Position numbers and translations under genes: made by a program | The notes under the pieces: generated by a model | What the model was told of the DNA's origin: nothing | The model's input: the letters and a program-made list of their open reading frames with translations, nothing else | Database searches by the model: none | Shown here: positions 34,201-47,191 of the stretch, piece after piece | How positions within the stretch are numbered: the first letter of the stretch is position 1 | How the letters are laid out: each line of letters opens with the position of its first letter | NCBI GenBank assembly: GCA_015179045.1 | Contig: WHUZ01000056.1 | Coordinates: 310,001 to 374,000, forward strand | Source of the DNA: Kalaharituber pfeilii | Taxonomy: Eukaryota; Ascomycota; Pezizomycetes; Pezizales; Pezizaceae | Length of the DNA: 64,000 nt | Reading direction: 5' to 3'

Positions 34201-36990
34201 AAGGCATGTTCAAAGGGGCTTAGTGTAAGAGGGAACCAGATCCAGCGCGCACGAGGGTCCTCTACTCCGTATGCATACATCGCAGCTTCACCCGCGCACC
34301 ACCGCAGAGCCAGAAGCACAGAGACGAGGCCGAGAGCGCGCTGGATCACGCTCAGCGCTCAACAGAAGCCTCATGCCCAGTCCACTGCGTCCGCCTTCCC
34401 TCCAGGACTGAGCGGCTTGCATGGTACTGTACAGTACTGTACATGCAAAAGTACCTACGAATACGGTACGGCCCATTCTGGCCTCGGCGCCGAGTCGCAT
34501 TCCCTTCATTTCGTCCAGTCCCATGCCACAGGAGCACATATCTTACTGTGCTAGCTGCCGTGGCCATACGCCCCGTTGGGCAGCTGGGGGCTGCACGCAC
34601 GCGGGCAGGCGGGCAGGCGGGCAGGCGGGCAGGCGGGCAGGCGGGCAGGCGGGCAGGCGGGCATGAGGCCTGGCTGCTCCATTGGCCACTTCTCTGCGAC
34701 GACAGGAAATGCGTACGAACCCACGATGAGCCTCTCCGAGACTACCTACCTCTCACTGATTGGGATGTATGATGTTGCTGACGGGCGCTTGGCATGCCGC
34801 CTTGGCCGGGCCTGGTTCTAGAGGGCTGCTATGATATTCTTCGTCAGCAGGCATCTGTCTGCCCACGTGGAGAGGGTGGCCGGCGCAAGACCAGTGCCAA
34901 TCGAGCCTGCCAATCAGCAAAAAGTAACTTCGTTCACCAACCGTGTCATGCTCTGCCCCCACTCCTTTACCCCGAAACCAGTATGCAGTTCACCAGCATG
35001 GGGCCGTTGCATTTATGCGCAAGAGTGAACTTGAATATACTAAAGATACAGCTTTGAGGTGGACCGCACCAAAGCTCGAGTCTAGCCATTCTGGCTGGAC
35101 AATTGCAAATGTTTTGCACGAGATTGACGATAGTGAGATATGACAGGTTAATATGGAAGGCGCAAGTTCGGCATACTGGACTCCCCCATGATGTAGCCTC
35201 AGGTTGTGCATGTGGTGCTATGGTTCATCTCGTGGAGCAATCTGAGAAGACAGTCCTGTTTGAAGCCTTATTCTGATACTGACTTATTTCACTGTACGGC
35301 AGCCCCAGACTAGTACGGCAGTATACGTCCAGCCTCGAGACTGGTATACATTGTCCCTCACATGTCAAAGGATGCCCCGCCGCCAAGGCCATAGTAGTTG
35401 CAGCGGACAACTACACCTGCGCAGATCTCGGCACCCGCCGCACAATCTCGGTAAGCACATGACTTCTTTGCTCATGTGAGAATTCTCGTGACCAGCACTG
35501 GAAGCCGTCATGGAATACTCTTCACTCAAAGTCTCGATTTCTTAGGAATGGCTTTCAAGATCTTTCAAGATCTCTTCTACTCTCAAAGGACATGAAGACG
35601 ATGTATTGCACCTTACATCGACCAGATATAACAAACATGACTCTGCTAATGTCTAGAACTTCTGGGTTCAAGCTTTTCTTGTTTCCAGAGCAAGATCTAA
35701 TTATTTCTTTTTCTAGGGACTGCTCTTTCCGATTATGGAGCAGAAATGGGCTAAATTATACCTTTACTCAAAGTGTCAATTCTGCAGGTTCTCGCCATAG
35801 CATTATGCACAAGCGAGTATCGATATATAGAAAAATGATAAAATATATATATATATAAAATGAGAAATATTTCTGATTCCGGATTCATCAAGTAATTACC
35901 TTTATGGTAGCTACAGGAACTCTAGTTTACATGGGTGGAGATGTTGAAACAACCCCATTGCGAACACATCTAATTAGTAGTGCTATTGACCCTGCTGTTG
36001 GGGAGAGTTAAGGAAGCGAGATGGAGCAGAAATATCGGCAATACTGTGAGTATAGGTGTCAGTTTTAGTATCCCATTGCATCATAAGTCTGTTGCCAAGG
36101 ATCTCAGCTTGATACGACAAGAAGAATAATCAGTAATTCAATATCCTATAAGCCTATTTATTCTGTGAAGGTGACAATACGTGATGCACAACGTTGAAGT
36201 AAGTTAGGAAAATAATATAAAGTACTCAGGTTTTTGTCAGAATAAGCATTACTGACCAGTTATATGATTTCGTAATGTAGCTGGGACGAGTATGTACGAC
36301 GCTTCTTGAATGACAGTTGGTGGTCACGTGAGAACTATCTTTTCTTTGTTAACCTTTGTTCCCCAATGCATAGAAAGGACGGAGAAGCGCTATATTTAGA
36401 AGGTCTAATTGGTACCTTGGGCATCTCATGAGCTTTGAAATTCCAGATCCGTTGGGGCTTAAGTTTCTGGCCACGAAGGTTACTAAGTTGAGGTGTTTTG
36501 CATGGTAGAATAGACCCAGGAACGATCAACATCCTATGAAACAGCAGCCAGGGGAGTTGTGACATGCGGACCAAGTTTAGTTATGCTCTACTGGGCGATG
36601 CCAAGCCCACTGAATCAAACACTGCAGGGTATTACCACCATTGACATTCCTTCAACTGACACTACGTTTGTATGTACAAGGAGGGGAGGAAGGGGACAAT
36701 ATACAAGTATACATATGCTCCGCGTGAGGAGTACAGATTCAGAAGCACAAGCTCAAGATGAAATGGGTACGGCTGAGGCGGAGCTGTGTTGGCGTTACAT
36801 TAATATTGCGTGCGGTAGAAGCTCGAGACTAGGTAGGCGAACTCAATGCATCGATAAAACCGCTTCTTGAACGTCCATTTTCTGATTGATAGATGCCGGG
36901 GGCCGGGTTGCAATGGCCCTGGGAGTGTTCTCGCTCTGGGGCGTTGAGCAAGAGCACTTACCTAGTAACCCGGTCAACCAGCTGCTCGAG
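34201..36990. other. Gene-free region between STRAP and ROM2
   Basis: Holds a three-fold overlapping GTACWGTAC palindrome (34424-34442), a GGGCAGGC minisatellite (34603-34662) and an (AT)n tract near 35848. Open frames are below 110 codons and unrecognised. From about 35000 to 36900 the DNA is AT-rich without visible structure. Confidence 0.5.
34603..34662 (+). repeat. GGGCAGGC 8-bp tandem repeat
   Basis: Seven perfect 8-bp units from 34603 to 34658, followed by a truncated unit. The array is non-coding as far as I can tell; in translation it gives Arg/Ala/Gly repeats in frames with no other merit. Confidence 0.95.
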
Positions 36991-38067
36991 ATGTAAAGAT
37001 GCATGATGGCATCAAACGAGAGCTAAGGCACCTTTATGGGGCTCCACTGCCTCTGCTGCAGCTCACGCAGCCGCGCCCGCACGCACGCGCATGCTGGACT
37101 GCTGGGCTCGCACCTGCTGGCGTCTCGCGCCAACTGGACGGGAACTTGGGGGGGGGGGGGGGTGCGCTCTGCACTCAGCGGGCGATTGAGACGGCTCCGT
37201 TGGGCGGTTGTGGGCCGCGCTTATCAATACAGCGGGCCCCCCATTCGATCATCGCCTTAGCAGCTGTGTGCATGTAGTTCGGCTCGACGCTGCGAGCTGG
37301 CGATATACCACTGGCCTCGACTCGTCCTTGCCGCTCCCTCGCTCCCTCCGCTCCCTGCTGCCCTCCAGACCCTCCGCCACCGCCGCCCGCCGCTGCTGCC
37401 AGGCCGCCCCATCGCAACCCCACACGCAGCCTTCTGGCAGCTCCCCTCCCTCCCCTCCCCCCTCCCCCCTCCCCCCTCCCCGCACCGCCCATCGCCCACC
37501 CCCGCCTTCTGTCCTCTCTTGCCGAGCCGCAGAAGAAGTAACTCCGCACTTGTCTGTAATCGAGCCCAGCGAAAACCCCGCGTGCGGTTAGCAGGGCCGG
37601 AAAACGCTCTCCAGGCACCGCTGCACTCCCGCCCTCAGGGCCGCCATCCACCGCCGCCGCCCCTGCCGCATCCGAGAAGCACGCCGCGCACGCTTGCGCA
37701 GAACGCACACGACCGAGACTGGCCACAGGCGGCCTGGCCCCGCGCCGCTGTCGCTCCGCAGGCTCGCGGTCCTGCGCTGCCCCCCCCTCCCCCCCAGCGC
37801 CAAGCAGCAGCAACCCTCCAAGCAGCACCCAGCACCCAGCACCCAGCACCCAGCAGCCGCCAGCAACCCTACTCCTCCACGCGGAAAGGGGCCAGCTCAG
37901 GCTGCTTGTATCGCTGCCGCAAGAACGGTCCACTGTGACTTCGCACCCTCCGCCCCATGCATCCGTGGTCTTGACGATCCCCCCCCCCTCATCCAATCCA
38001 CTCCCACCCTTACCCCCCGAAGCCTGAACGAGAATTACAAAAGAAGAAAAAAAAAAAAAAAAAAAAA

Positions 38068-38106
<39 letters not shown>

Positions 38107-38232
38107 GAATAGCTACATAATTGAGGAGCGTTGTAGATTCCTCTTACATCTCCACCACCTCACCCCCCCCTCACCCCCCCCTCACCCTTCCAACTCCATT
38201 CAAACCTAAATCGTCGAGGCCGTAACGGCTCT
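36991..38232. promoter_or_regulatory. ROM2 promoter and leader, GC-rich then A-rich
   Basis: A GC-rich island spans about 37040-38000. The coding strand is C-rich (CCCTCCCCCC-type runs at 37440-37480 and 37775-37800), apart from an isolated G-run at about 37148-37161. It is followed by 23 As at 38047-38069 and a (GAAA)n tract to about 38106, ending about 125 bp before the ROM2 start codon. The A-rich part probably lies in the 5' untranslated region. A 273-codon minus-strand frame through the island is compositional and rejected. Confidence 0.5.
38047..38106 (+). repeat. Poly(A) plus (GAAA)n tract upstream of ROM2
   Basis: 23 consecutive A residues followed by about nine GAAA units, on the coding strand and close to the ROM2 start codon. 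Confidence 0.95.
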
Positions 38233-41200
38233 ATGGCGAACTCAAACGACCACCGTTATCGCAATGGCCCTCCTGGAGGGAGCTTGCATTACTCCCAGAG
38301 CTTTGCGAGCCAGCACGCCCCACAGTACGGGCGGCGGTCACGGACCCCGAGTTTTGACGGTGGCGACGAGCAGTCACGTCTAACGCAGCCCTCGGTCCAG
38401 GGCAATGAGGAAATGTACTATAATTCTCAATACATGGACCAGAGTGGTACACAAACAATGCACAGGTCGCAATCTGCTGCCCAGGCAACAGGCTCATACT
38501 TTGGCTCCCCACCGGGAAATCCTGATGTCTCGGGGTATAGTGCTCAGCAGGCTTCAGATGTGAGTTACTCAGCAGGATATCAGCAGCCGCAAGCAGACAT
38601 AAGCTACGGCACTGCACCGTATCCAACAACTCCATCGTACAACGGGGGACAGCCGACGCAGCGTCCTCCGTACAATCCAGCAGCTTATCAAGGCCCAACA
38701 AGACATGCTTCGACTGCAACAAGTCCTTATGCCTCAACGCCGCCTCAGTATTCACAAAATGTGGGTAACACATACAACCCAAGCACCTATAATACTGCAC
38801 CATTCTCGACAATGTACACACAACCCGCCAAAGTGACCCAACAGCCATATTATAGCAATGTCCCCACCTCAACGTATAATCAATATCCGAGTAGGCCTCA
38901 GTATACACCTCAGTCTCAGCAAGCATATGGGATACAGCAACAAACAGCCTCATATACCAATCAAACGGCGTACCGACCGCCGCCACCTCCGCCGCCGCCT
39001 CCTGGGCATCCTCCAGGTTCACCACCCAATTACGGCTCTTCTGGCTACGGGGGCCAGTCATATAATCCTCTTCCATATCCGTCTCAGGACTCTCAGCCAT
39101 ATCCATCACAATCGTTCGTTAGACCTGAAACTCATTATAGCTCTGACAGCGAGCTGTCCCAGCCCGGAAACAATGCAGCTATTCCCTTTCCGAGTCCACC
39201 CAGCTACGGATATGACATGCAGACGATGCCATCTCCCCCTCCCCCTCCTGTACCGGCCCATGGATATCTTCCAGAGCGGTCAGAATCAACAAGGCATCCT
39301 CAGTCAAGGCCTTTGCCGGAGAGACCTTATCCCACGTATCCAGAGGATTACACTGAGCCAATTCGCGGTGATTCTGAATGTCATGGTCAGACAATGTACC
39401 GAGATGACACGGACGATGTAGATGATGATATAGTTCCTGACCCCTTGTTCTCTAGGCCTATTGAGCATAAACCTGAAAATGGACCATCTGCATCTAACGG
39501 ATTTTTGGATACTAGTGGTGGAGGCTATGGTGAGACAAGATATACTGGTTACTCCAGCACTAGTGATGCAGAGGCAACCGCAGGATTGGAAGCGATGAGA
39601 TTGGCAGAAGCTGTCGAAGCTGAGATCAATGCAAGGACCGCAGCAGCATCAGCAAGCGCTGAAAACAATACGTTGACTACATCCCGAGTTGAGGATGACG
39701 GATCTGATGAGGGTACATGGGGGGTGGACCTTGAGTTATATGGCGGCGGTGTGGGCTATTATGGCTCTCACTCCAAAGACAACTCGTATGCCAATGATCC
39801 AAAATCACTAGCAAGAAATGCTTCTACGGCCACATATTCGACAAATGATTCTCTAGCTCGGACAACAAGCGTTATGACAACAAGCACGGCAGCCACTACC
39901 ATTACTCAGGACTCTATAGATGACAATCGAAACTCTCACATACAGGGTGGACAGAATTGGGACATTCCAGATGACTATCAGTTACATCCATTCCGCGAAT
40001 TCCAGAGCGCTGCAAGAGTGGACACCTCTGGAACAGGAGGGTTGGCGGAACCAAAGTTGGGAGATAATAGAGAAAGGAGGCTTTCTTTTGACGAAGGAGA
40101 GGAGGAGATGATTCAGGAATCACAGAGCTCTGGGAAATGGGCAAGTGATGATGATAGCTATCCGCAATATCCTGAGCTCTTCTATCATCCCGAGCCATCT
40201 GTACCTGCTTCCAGACCTTTGCCGTCAGTTCCACATGAGCCAGGTCTACCTGCCCATCCTGCTGTATACAAAGACAGCCAAGCCAGACTTTCCACTTCCC
40301 GGCAGTCGACAGTTCCACCTGTGCCAGGTACCAATGTATCAGTACAAGCCCCACAATTCCCTCGCTCAAGCTCTTTATCCTCCCATGGTAGCACACCCGT
40401 TACTGTTGCCCCGGCTCGATCAAAAACAGATGCTGCTGCTGCTGCTAAGGGTCAAAATCGTATGTCTATTCGTGTTACTGGCAGCATCAGTGAATTTGAA
40501 CAAGGCCCGCCAACTCCATCAGACTCACTCATCAGTCACCTTCCTGCCCTGACGATACCTAAAAAGAAGTTCGAGCCTTCGAAAATATCTAGCCGAGAAT
40601 TTAGGAAGTGTACTGCACCTTGGGCGCTCAGTAGCATTGTCGCCTGGATTAAGGAACTGGCAGATGGTGAACAATACCTCAAAGAAAGAACTGTTGAAGA
40701 GGGAATTGCTGCATTATTCAACCATTATGTTCCCACAATGAACATAGCAGATGCGGAATCTCTTGCTGCAAAGGTTGTGAGAAGCATGCTTGCGGAGGGT
40801 GCACTTGTGAAAGATGAGGAATGGGTTAAATTTGGGGATGGTCAATTATGTGGAGTTATTTACCAAATTTGTGGTGGTGGATGTTATGCTCCCAAGTTGC
40901 ATGAGCAAGAGTGCTCAGGGAGATGTTACTCTCATCACTGTTCACGTACCCTCAAAAAGATAACGCTGCTTCCCCATCCTGACGAGCCACAACAGAAAGC
41001 CGAAGACTGGGCAACATATTGGAAGATCAGGAAGGAGAATATTGCTGAAGTCAGCAAGAAGGAAATTGAGAGACAAAACAATTTGCACGAAATTGTGCAA
41101 ACAGAAAGCGAGTATATGGAACACCTCTGGGTGCTTACAACTGTATACCGTGATCAAATTTTGCGTAGTAATCCTCCAATTATACAGCCTTCAAAACTTC

Positions 41201-43636
41201 ACGACTTCGTGAAAGATGTTTTCGGCAAGGCAGACGCGGTAAGAAAAGTTAGCGAAGAGCATCTACTTCCCCAACTGAAGTTCAGGCAACGCGAGCAAGG
41301 ACCATGGATTGTCGGCTTCAGTGACATTTTCAGAGAATGGGTCAGAAAAGCTAAGAATGTCTATATAGAATATGCCTCCAATTTCCCTAATGCGGATTGG
41401 CTGGTTCGACGTGAAGCAGACAGGAATTTGGTTTTCAGGGCATTCCTAGAACAATGCCGACAGGATCCAAGAACAAGAAGATTGGACTGGGTTACTTTTC
41501 TTAAAGCACCTATTACTCGACTACAAAGATATTCTCTACTGTTATCAACAGTACTGAAGCATACAATTGCCGATTCGGAAGAGAAGCAAAATCTTACTGC
41601 AGCAATTGAGGAGATCAAAGCTGTCACATTGGAGTGTGATGCTAGGGTAGATGAACAAACAAAGCATGTTACCCTGAAAGAGTTGGGACAGAAGCTGGTC
41701 ATGAGGCCCGGCATGGAGGTCAATCTTCGACTTACAGATCCGGGCCGCGAGGTCATACTAAGGGGTGATCTCCAGAGGCATACCAGCAAGTTCATTGAGA
41801 CGCATGCGATTCTGTTTGATCATTATTTGATACTTGCAAAATCTGTGCAACAAAAGGACGTCGCAAGTAGTACGAAGCACGAGAAGTACGATGTATCCAG
41901 AATGGTCAGTAGAGGTCCCTTGGTCTTCAAATTTATTGATTACTCACAGATGGATAGCCAATTCCTATGGGCTTGCTAGTCCTTGAAAGCGCCAATGATG
42001 AGCCAGTTGTAAGGGGTGCAGCCAATCTCCTCGGTCTTGGTGGACCAAGCCCTGTGAGACCTGGCGCGGCCGCAATTGCCGGAAGACCTGGGCAATTAAA
42101 TCATCCAAACACCAATCTTGGCTATAATAGCCCCCCGGAAGCTTCCAATAGCGAAAAATTCTTGTATCCCTTCAGAATCAAGCATCTCGGAAAGCCAACC
42201 AAGTCGGATGAGAATACTTATACACTATATGCTCCTAGTGCTCAAATCCGACAGGAGTGGTGCGAAAAGATTATACTTGCACAGGAGAAGCATGCCGCAT
42301 CTCTACATGCCCAAAATGCAGAGCCATTCCGGTTGAGAGTCATGGCCGATACGGCATTCGGCTATGAGACTACGAACACCGGTCCCAAACCCATTGCCAT
42401 CAAAGGAACTCCTCTCGATAGAGCTATTAGAGAGGTGGAGGGAATGTTCCAAAATGCAGGACAACGCCCACCAGTGATATGCAGGGCTGCAGTCAATTGT
42501 GCGACGTCTTTCAGGGCACAACTTGGTGCAGAAATGGTGGCCATAGGGACAGACTACGGCGTTTATATCTCTGATGCGAATAACCCGAGAGGTTGGGTCA
42601 GGGTAAGTTCTTAGATATCCGAACATAGAACATGCTGACAACGGATCTGCACAGGCGATCCCTATCGCGAAGGTTACGCAGGTTGCGGTCCTCGAGGACT
42701 TTAGCTTATTCTTGGTACTTGCGGATAAGGCTTTAATAGCCTATCACCTCGATGTAGTGATTCCAAACGGGCGGACTGATGTTTCCAAGCGTGCACCACA
42801 GAAGCTTTCTGGTGCAAGGGATGTCGGTTTTTTCACTACCGGAAAGCTGAGCGATAGAACTATTGTCATTTACAAGAAGCGCGAAGGTCTTTCCGCAATA
42901 TTCAAGGTCTTTGAGCCGGTGTTCCAAAAAGCGACAGAGAAACGAGGGCGATTTTCGCGAAAGGGTACCACCGACTTTTTTAGGGAATTTGACGAATTCT
43001 ATATTCCCACAGACTGTTATGGGCTGAATTTGTTTCAATCTTCACTTGCAGTGCAAACATCTAAAGGTTCGTATGCCCTTTTAGATTCAGGTAAACTACT
43101 CCTAATTACTTTTCTAGGGTTCGAGGTGGTAAAACTTGACACAAAACGACCAACCTCTGTACCAGAGCTGCAGGCAGCCCATGTTACCGCCATAGCTAAT
43201 CGCCTCAGCAACCAACGACCATTGGGGATGTTCAGACTATCAGATATCGAATTTCTGTTATGTTATGAGGGTAAGTCTAGCAATGCAATAGCGGCCTAGA
43301 AGAATTGGATTCTGATCATGTTTAGACTGTGCTGTTTACTGTAACAAACACGGCGATGTGTCTCGATCGGTGATTATGGAATTTGTTGGCAAGGCGAAGA
43401 CAGCAGCTATATACGGACCATACATTTTGCTATTTGACAGTGACTTTGTCGAAATCAGAAACGCCGAGAACGGACGCCTGAGACAAGTTATTGCTGGGCG
43501 AGATTGCAAGTGCCTTGACGACGGACGTAGTGGTAGCCAAACAGGAAGAACTATCAAGCTGGGGATGGCGCACCCGGAATATGATGGAAGACAATTGGTG
43601 GTGGAATTGATACTAAACGAAGGACAGAATGACTAA
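38233..43636 (+). CDS. ROM2: Rom2-type guanine nucleotide exchange factor for Rho1
   Basis: Predicted 1730-residue protein in five exons: 38233-41904, 41958-42602, 42655-43066, 43118-43270 and 43326-43636. Residues 1-780 are Tyr/Gln/Pro/Ser-rich and disordered, with a poly-Pro stretch near 249. A DEP domain covers about 790-870. The RhoGEF (DH) domain covers about 946-1140, starting near LHEIVQTESEYMEHLWVL and containing LKAPITRLQRYSLLL. The PH domain is near 1160-1340, and a citron-homology (CNH) domain runs from about 1390 to the end. This order is that of yeast Rom1/Rom2 and fission yeast Rgf proteins, which load Rho1 with GTP to drive cell-wall integrity signalling and glucan synthesis at growth sites. 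The intron at 43067-43117 is 51 bp and open in frame; I splice it because TSKGFEVV is then the usual CNH sequence. Unspliced, the product would be 1747 residues. Confidence 0.94.
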
Positions 43637-44737
43637 CGTGTTGATACTATCAGCGAAATATGCCCTGTTTCAATTTTTTTTCTTCTATATTTTTAATCAT
43701 TCTTCCCCGTAACATCTTTATGTTTGATTGGCTTTGGCATTTGTTTGGAATTATTTTCGTCAGTCTTTCCGTCAGTCTGCTTCACGAGGTAAATAGGATG
43801 TATATGATTGTTCTTGGTTGAGCAGCACTTTCTGCACCTGGGTGTTGATCTGGGGGGTTACATGTACATTCAAGTTTCGTTCTTTCTTGCCTTCAGCAAC
43901 TAACGTTTTGGACTGATGAGGCGAGAGAATAATGAGGAAATCAATAGGCTTGCCACGGGTAGGTATAGGATGAGGTATCCTTTGTAAGGATTGAGCTCAA
44001 TGACGTTTCTGTGCTACTATTTCTTTTTTGCTTTGTTTTCTTTTATATTTTCCTCCTTTTTTACACCTTTACATTATGTACTATTGGCTTTCAGCGCTAT
44101 ATGATGCTTATTCATAGGGTTTTGACTATACTTTTCGCTCGTTACTTGGTAGTCTCGTATGAAGCTTTAGGGATATGTCGGTGAGATCGGGAGCTAGGGT
44201 ATTGCCGCTTACATTCCTCCGACTCCGCTTTCGGGTCGAGCGGCAGCTACACTCGCTACAGCTTCAGCTTATTGACTATCATACAGCTATGATGCTATCC
44301 TTTGATCAGAATTAACGCCCCTTCCTATTCCTTTGAGCACTCCACTCCCAAGCAGCAGCGTCCGTATCGACACAGCAAGTGGTCACACGGGTTTTGGCAC
44401 TTCCGGCATCATCTTGAAGGTGACCCACTAGCCTGGCTGACTAGCGACCCACACTAGTCAGAGTACTTGAAGCTTGCAGTCATGCAGAGCGGCCGATGAA
44501 TGGCTGCATTGGTCCTAGCGCCGCGATTTTCTTAGAAATCCGGAGGCCTACGTAGCCGCTGACCGCTGCCCGTCAGCGAGGATCCGCTCCCCCCCATCCA
44601 CCCTTACTTGAGCTGATTTCGCACTCCCAACTGTCTGCACGTCGAACTGTAACATACTCCCACACTTCGATATATTCCTCAAGGAAACAACAAAACAAAA
44701 CCATAGCATCTGGTGATACGGATAATACAGCTACGAG
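43637..44737. other. Intergenic DNA between ROM2 and the secreted-protein gene
   Basis: Holds the ROM2 3' region, which is T-rich from 43640 to 44060, and the promoter of the next gene. The last 60 bases before its ATG are A/C-rich, a normal fungal leader. No other gene is seen. Confidence 0.55.
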
Positions 44738-45973
44738 ATGCGTTTCTCGGCGCTTGTTCTCACATCACTCAGCACCATCGCTCTGGGGGAGGCGTTTCTG
44801 ATCCCACCAGGGGTGGGAAAGAGCGAGCCCACCAGTGTCGAGATGCCACTGGTGAACCCGAACAGCGGTGTTGTCAAGGCTTTGTGTAAAGGATGCTTGG
44901 AGGACGGCAGTGACGGAGTTTTGGTATGACTTCATTGCGTTTCCCGATTTAGTGACTCTGTGTATTGACTGGCGGATGGCTCACAGATTTACGACTTCGT
45001 CGCTTCCAATCTTGGGAAGTCTAAGTTCCTCATCAACGGTGTGGAATACGAACCCGGTACAATTTTGGAAGGCGTGAAGCTCCCACTGGTCCCAGTCGAT
45101 GCATCACTCGAGCAACTTGCGCTGTCAGATCTTAAATCAGTTGAGGTGGAGGCTTTCTTCACCATTTTAGTCTTTGATGAACAGGTCGCGAATGGAAGAA
45201 TCTACAAGATGGAATTCTCGCCTACTGCGTTGGGAGGCAAAACACTGTCCCCATACCAGGTTGAAACTGTAGAGGTCATTCTGGCGAAGGACACAATTTA
45301 TGGCTCCATGGCACTCTTGGACGCGAAGACTGTTCAGCCCTCAGACAGCGATCTTCCTCTCATCTTTATTGACGCTAATGAGGCTACTGAGAGCGCTGAC
45401 GGTATCATGAAATACATTCTTGACAAGCTTCGCACTTGGGGTGAGAAGACTGAGGACAAGGTTAGCAGCTGGGGCAAGAAGATGGGCAACAAGTTCAAAC
45501 CATGTAAAAAGCCTGTTGTTACCGGTGGAACCGTCCCAGAAGAGAGCCCGACAAACACGATTTCCACGGAATGGGTCGGCCCACCACACTCTCGCCCTCA
45601 TCATGACCCTCAGCGCCCTCAGCGCCCTCAACGCCCTCAACGCCCTCAACGCCCTCAGCGCCCTCATCGCTACCACCACCACCACCACCACCATCACACC
45701 GACGCTCCATCTGCCATCTATAGGATCTTCAGACAGGTTCTCTTGCCGATTGTTATTGGTGTTGGAGCTGGTATGTTGGTCAGCTTGATGGGTATGATAG
45801 TCGGCCATGTTGCGGTTGTGGCATACCACAAGGCTATTGGCTTCAAGAAGCCAAAGCATCCCGAGGCTACCGATGAGGAAAGTGGGAAGGCGCTATTGGC
45901 AGAGGAGGAGTATACCGACGCTCCACCAGTATATGAGGAAAGTACTGGTACTGTCGTAGATGAGAAGCACTAG
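44738..45973 (+). CDS. Predicted secreted or single-pass membrane protein with Gln-Arg-Pro and His tracts
   Basis: Predicted 390-residue protein in two exons, 44738-44923 and 44987-45973, with a 63-bp GTATGA...CACAG intron. Residues 1-19 form a signal peptide ending near GEA. Residues about 20-265 are a presumed extracellular domain with a CKGC motif (50-53). A repeat of Gln-Arg-Pro units begins near 271 and is followed by eight consecutive His, then a hydrophobic segment at about 312-338 (LLPIVIGVGAGMLVSLMGMI). The cytoplasmic tail is acidic and contains PPVYEES. The layout resembles uncharacterised ascomycete proteins with a CxGC motif, a membrane anchor and a PPxY-type tail. I recall a domain of unknown function (possibly DUF7728) for these but cannot confirm it. 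No function is assigned. Metal binding by the His run is possible but not shown. Confidence 0.8.
45607..45698 (+). repeat. Coding minisatellite (Gln-Arg-Pro)n followed by poly-His codons
   Basis: About six 9-bp units of the type CAGCGCCCT or CAACGCCCT, then eight His codons, all in frame in the membrane-protein gene. Alternation of CAG and CAA codons shows the array is not a fresh perfect expansion. Confidence 0.9.
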
Positions 45974-46154
45974 GGCATGTGAAGCAAGCTGCTCTAGCAC
46001 TATTTGGGTCTTGGGTGGTATTAGGGTTCGGAGTAGGGTTTTTGGGTATTGCTTATTGTTCTTATTTTGTTTTTTCCTAGTTGCGTTGGTTTGCTTATCG
46101 GACACTTGATACTACGTATTTCCTATCTATCAATTGACAGTCACATACACCCTC

Positions 46155-46685
46155 CCCTGGTGAATGGTTGAGGATGCTCTCTTGTTTTTTTCCCTTCTCT
46201 ATTCTACTATTTGGGGCGGGTGAGATTTGGGATATTTGTTGATGTAGCAGGGAGAAAAGAGGGGTTGGTAGTGATGGTTCCTCAACCACACATATTTTTA
46301 TCCGACGAATTAGAGTCGAGTCTTTCTGTGAGCTATCGACAGACAAATACGGGGCAAATTTTCCTTTGTGTAGTGAGAATTGTTTTTGTTTCATTTTTAT
46401 ATATTTCTTATGTAGTATGCAAATTTGACAACAATCAATAAAAATGACTGAAAAGAAAATTGGGAAATAATACTTCTTTCCGGAAGATGGTAAAGAGAAA
46501 ATGCATGCACCAAGAGTGAGGCTATAGGACGTCCCTGCCACTGCTTCAGCCACCGCCCGTTAAGCCACCGCCAAGACTTCTCTATCTTTCCTCAGACAGT
46601 TCGTTTCGTTCGTTGTTCTTTGGTAAGGAAAAAATGTTCATACGACTCTTTAGATTTGTCAGATAATTAGGTCTTTAGTTATGCT
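46155..46685 (+). repeat. Diverged direct repeat, copy 1
   Basis: Similar along its length to 48322-48765. Shared landmarks include TCTTTCTGTGAGCT (46321 here, 48499 there), the CAATCAATAARAATGACTG block near 46432 and TTAGATTTGTCAGAT near 46650. The offset changes from 2178 to about 2090 bp along the copy, so indels have accumulated. Neither copy encodes a recognisable protein. Confidence 0.75.
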
Positions 46686-47160
46686 GCAAGATGGACTTGG
46701 CGGAACAAGAGAAACCACAAATATGGCATGTAGATGGTATAAAGAGCGGAGTGATTTTCTCGTGGGTTATAACCTTTATGGAGCAAATTTATTTGATGCA
46801 ACGCACGGACAGATACGGAGGATTCTACGCAGAATTGATTTAGTACGGTGGTATTGATACGGAGCGATAGCAATTATACTTGGTAAGTTTTGATTGTGGG
46901 TGGCTGCAAACTTGCTTGCTTCGTGAAGTATGTGTTCCAGTACTACTGACATATATGTACGTATATTGTCGTTTTACGGCATGGTCCTGATTCTAGGTGC
47001 ACTGTTTGCTGGACCTCTGCGACGAATTTATGTGGGCACCGCAAACTGGTCAGGTATTGTGGAGCGTATTGTCAAAAGGTTGATTGGAAGACCCACAAAG
47101 TATCTTGTGATGTGGATGTATATCCGGCGAAAAATCCAAACGGTGAAGTCCTATCGTGGG

Positions 47161-47191
<31 letters not shown>

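Noticed and set aside
37175..37996. 273-codon minus-strand frame in the ROM2 promoter island
   Set aside because: Gly/Arg/Ala-rich and compositional; antisense to the ROM2 leader.
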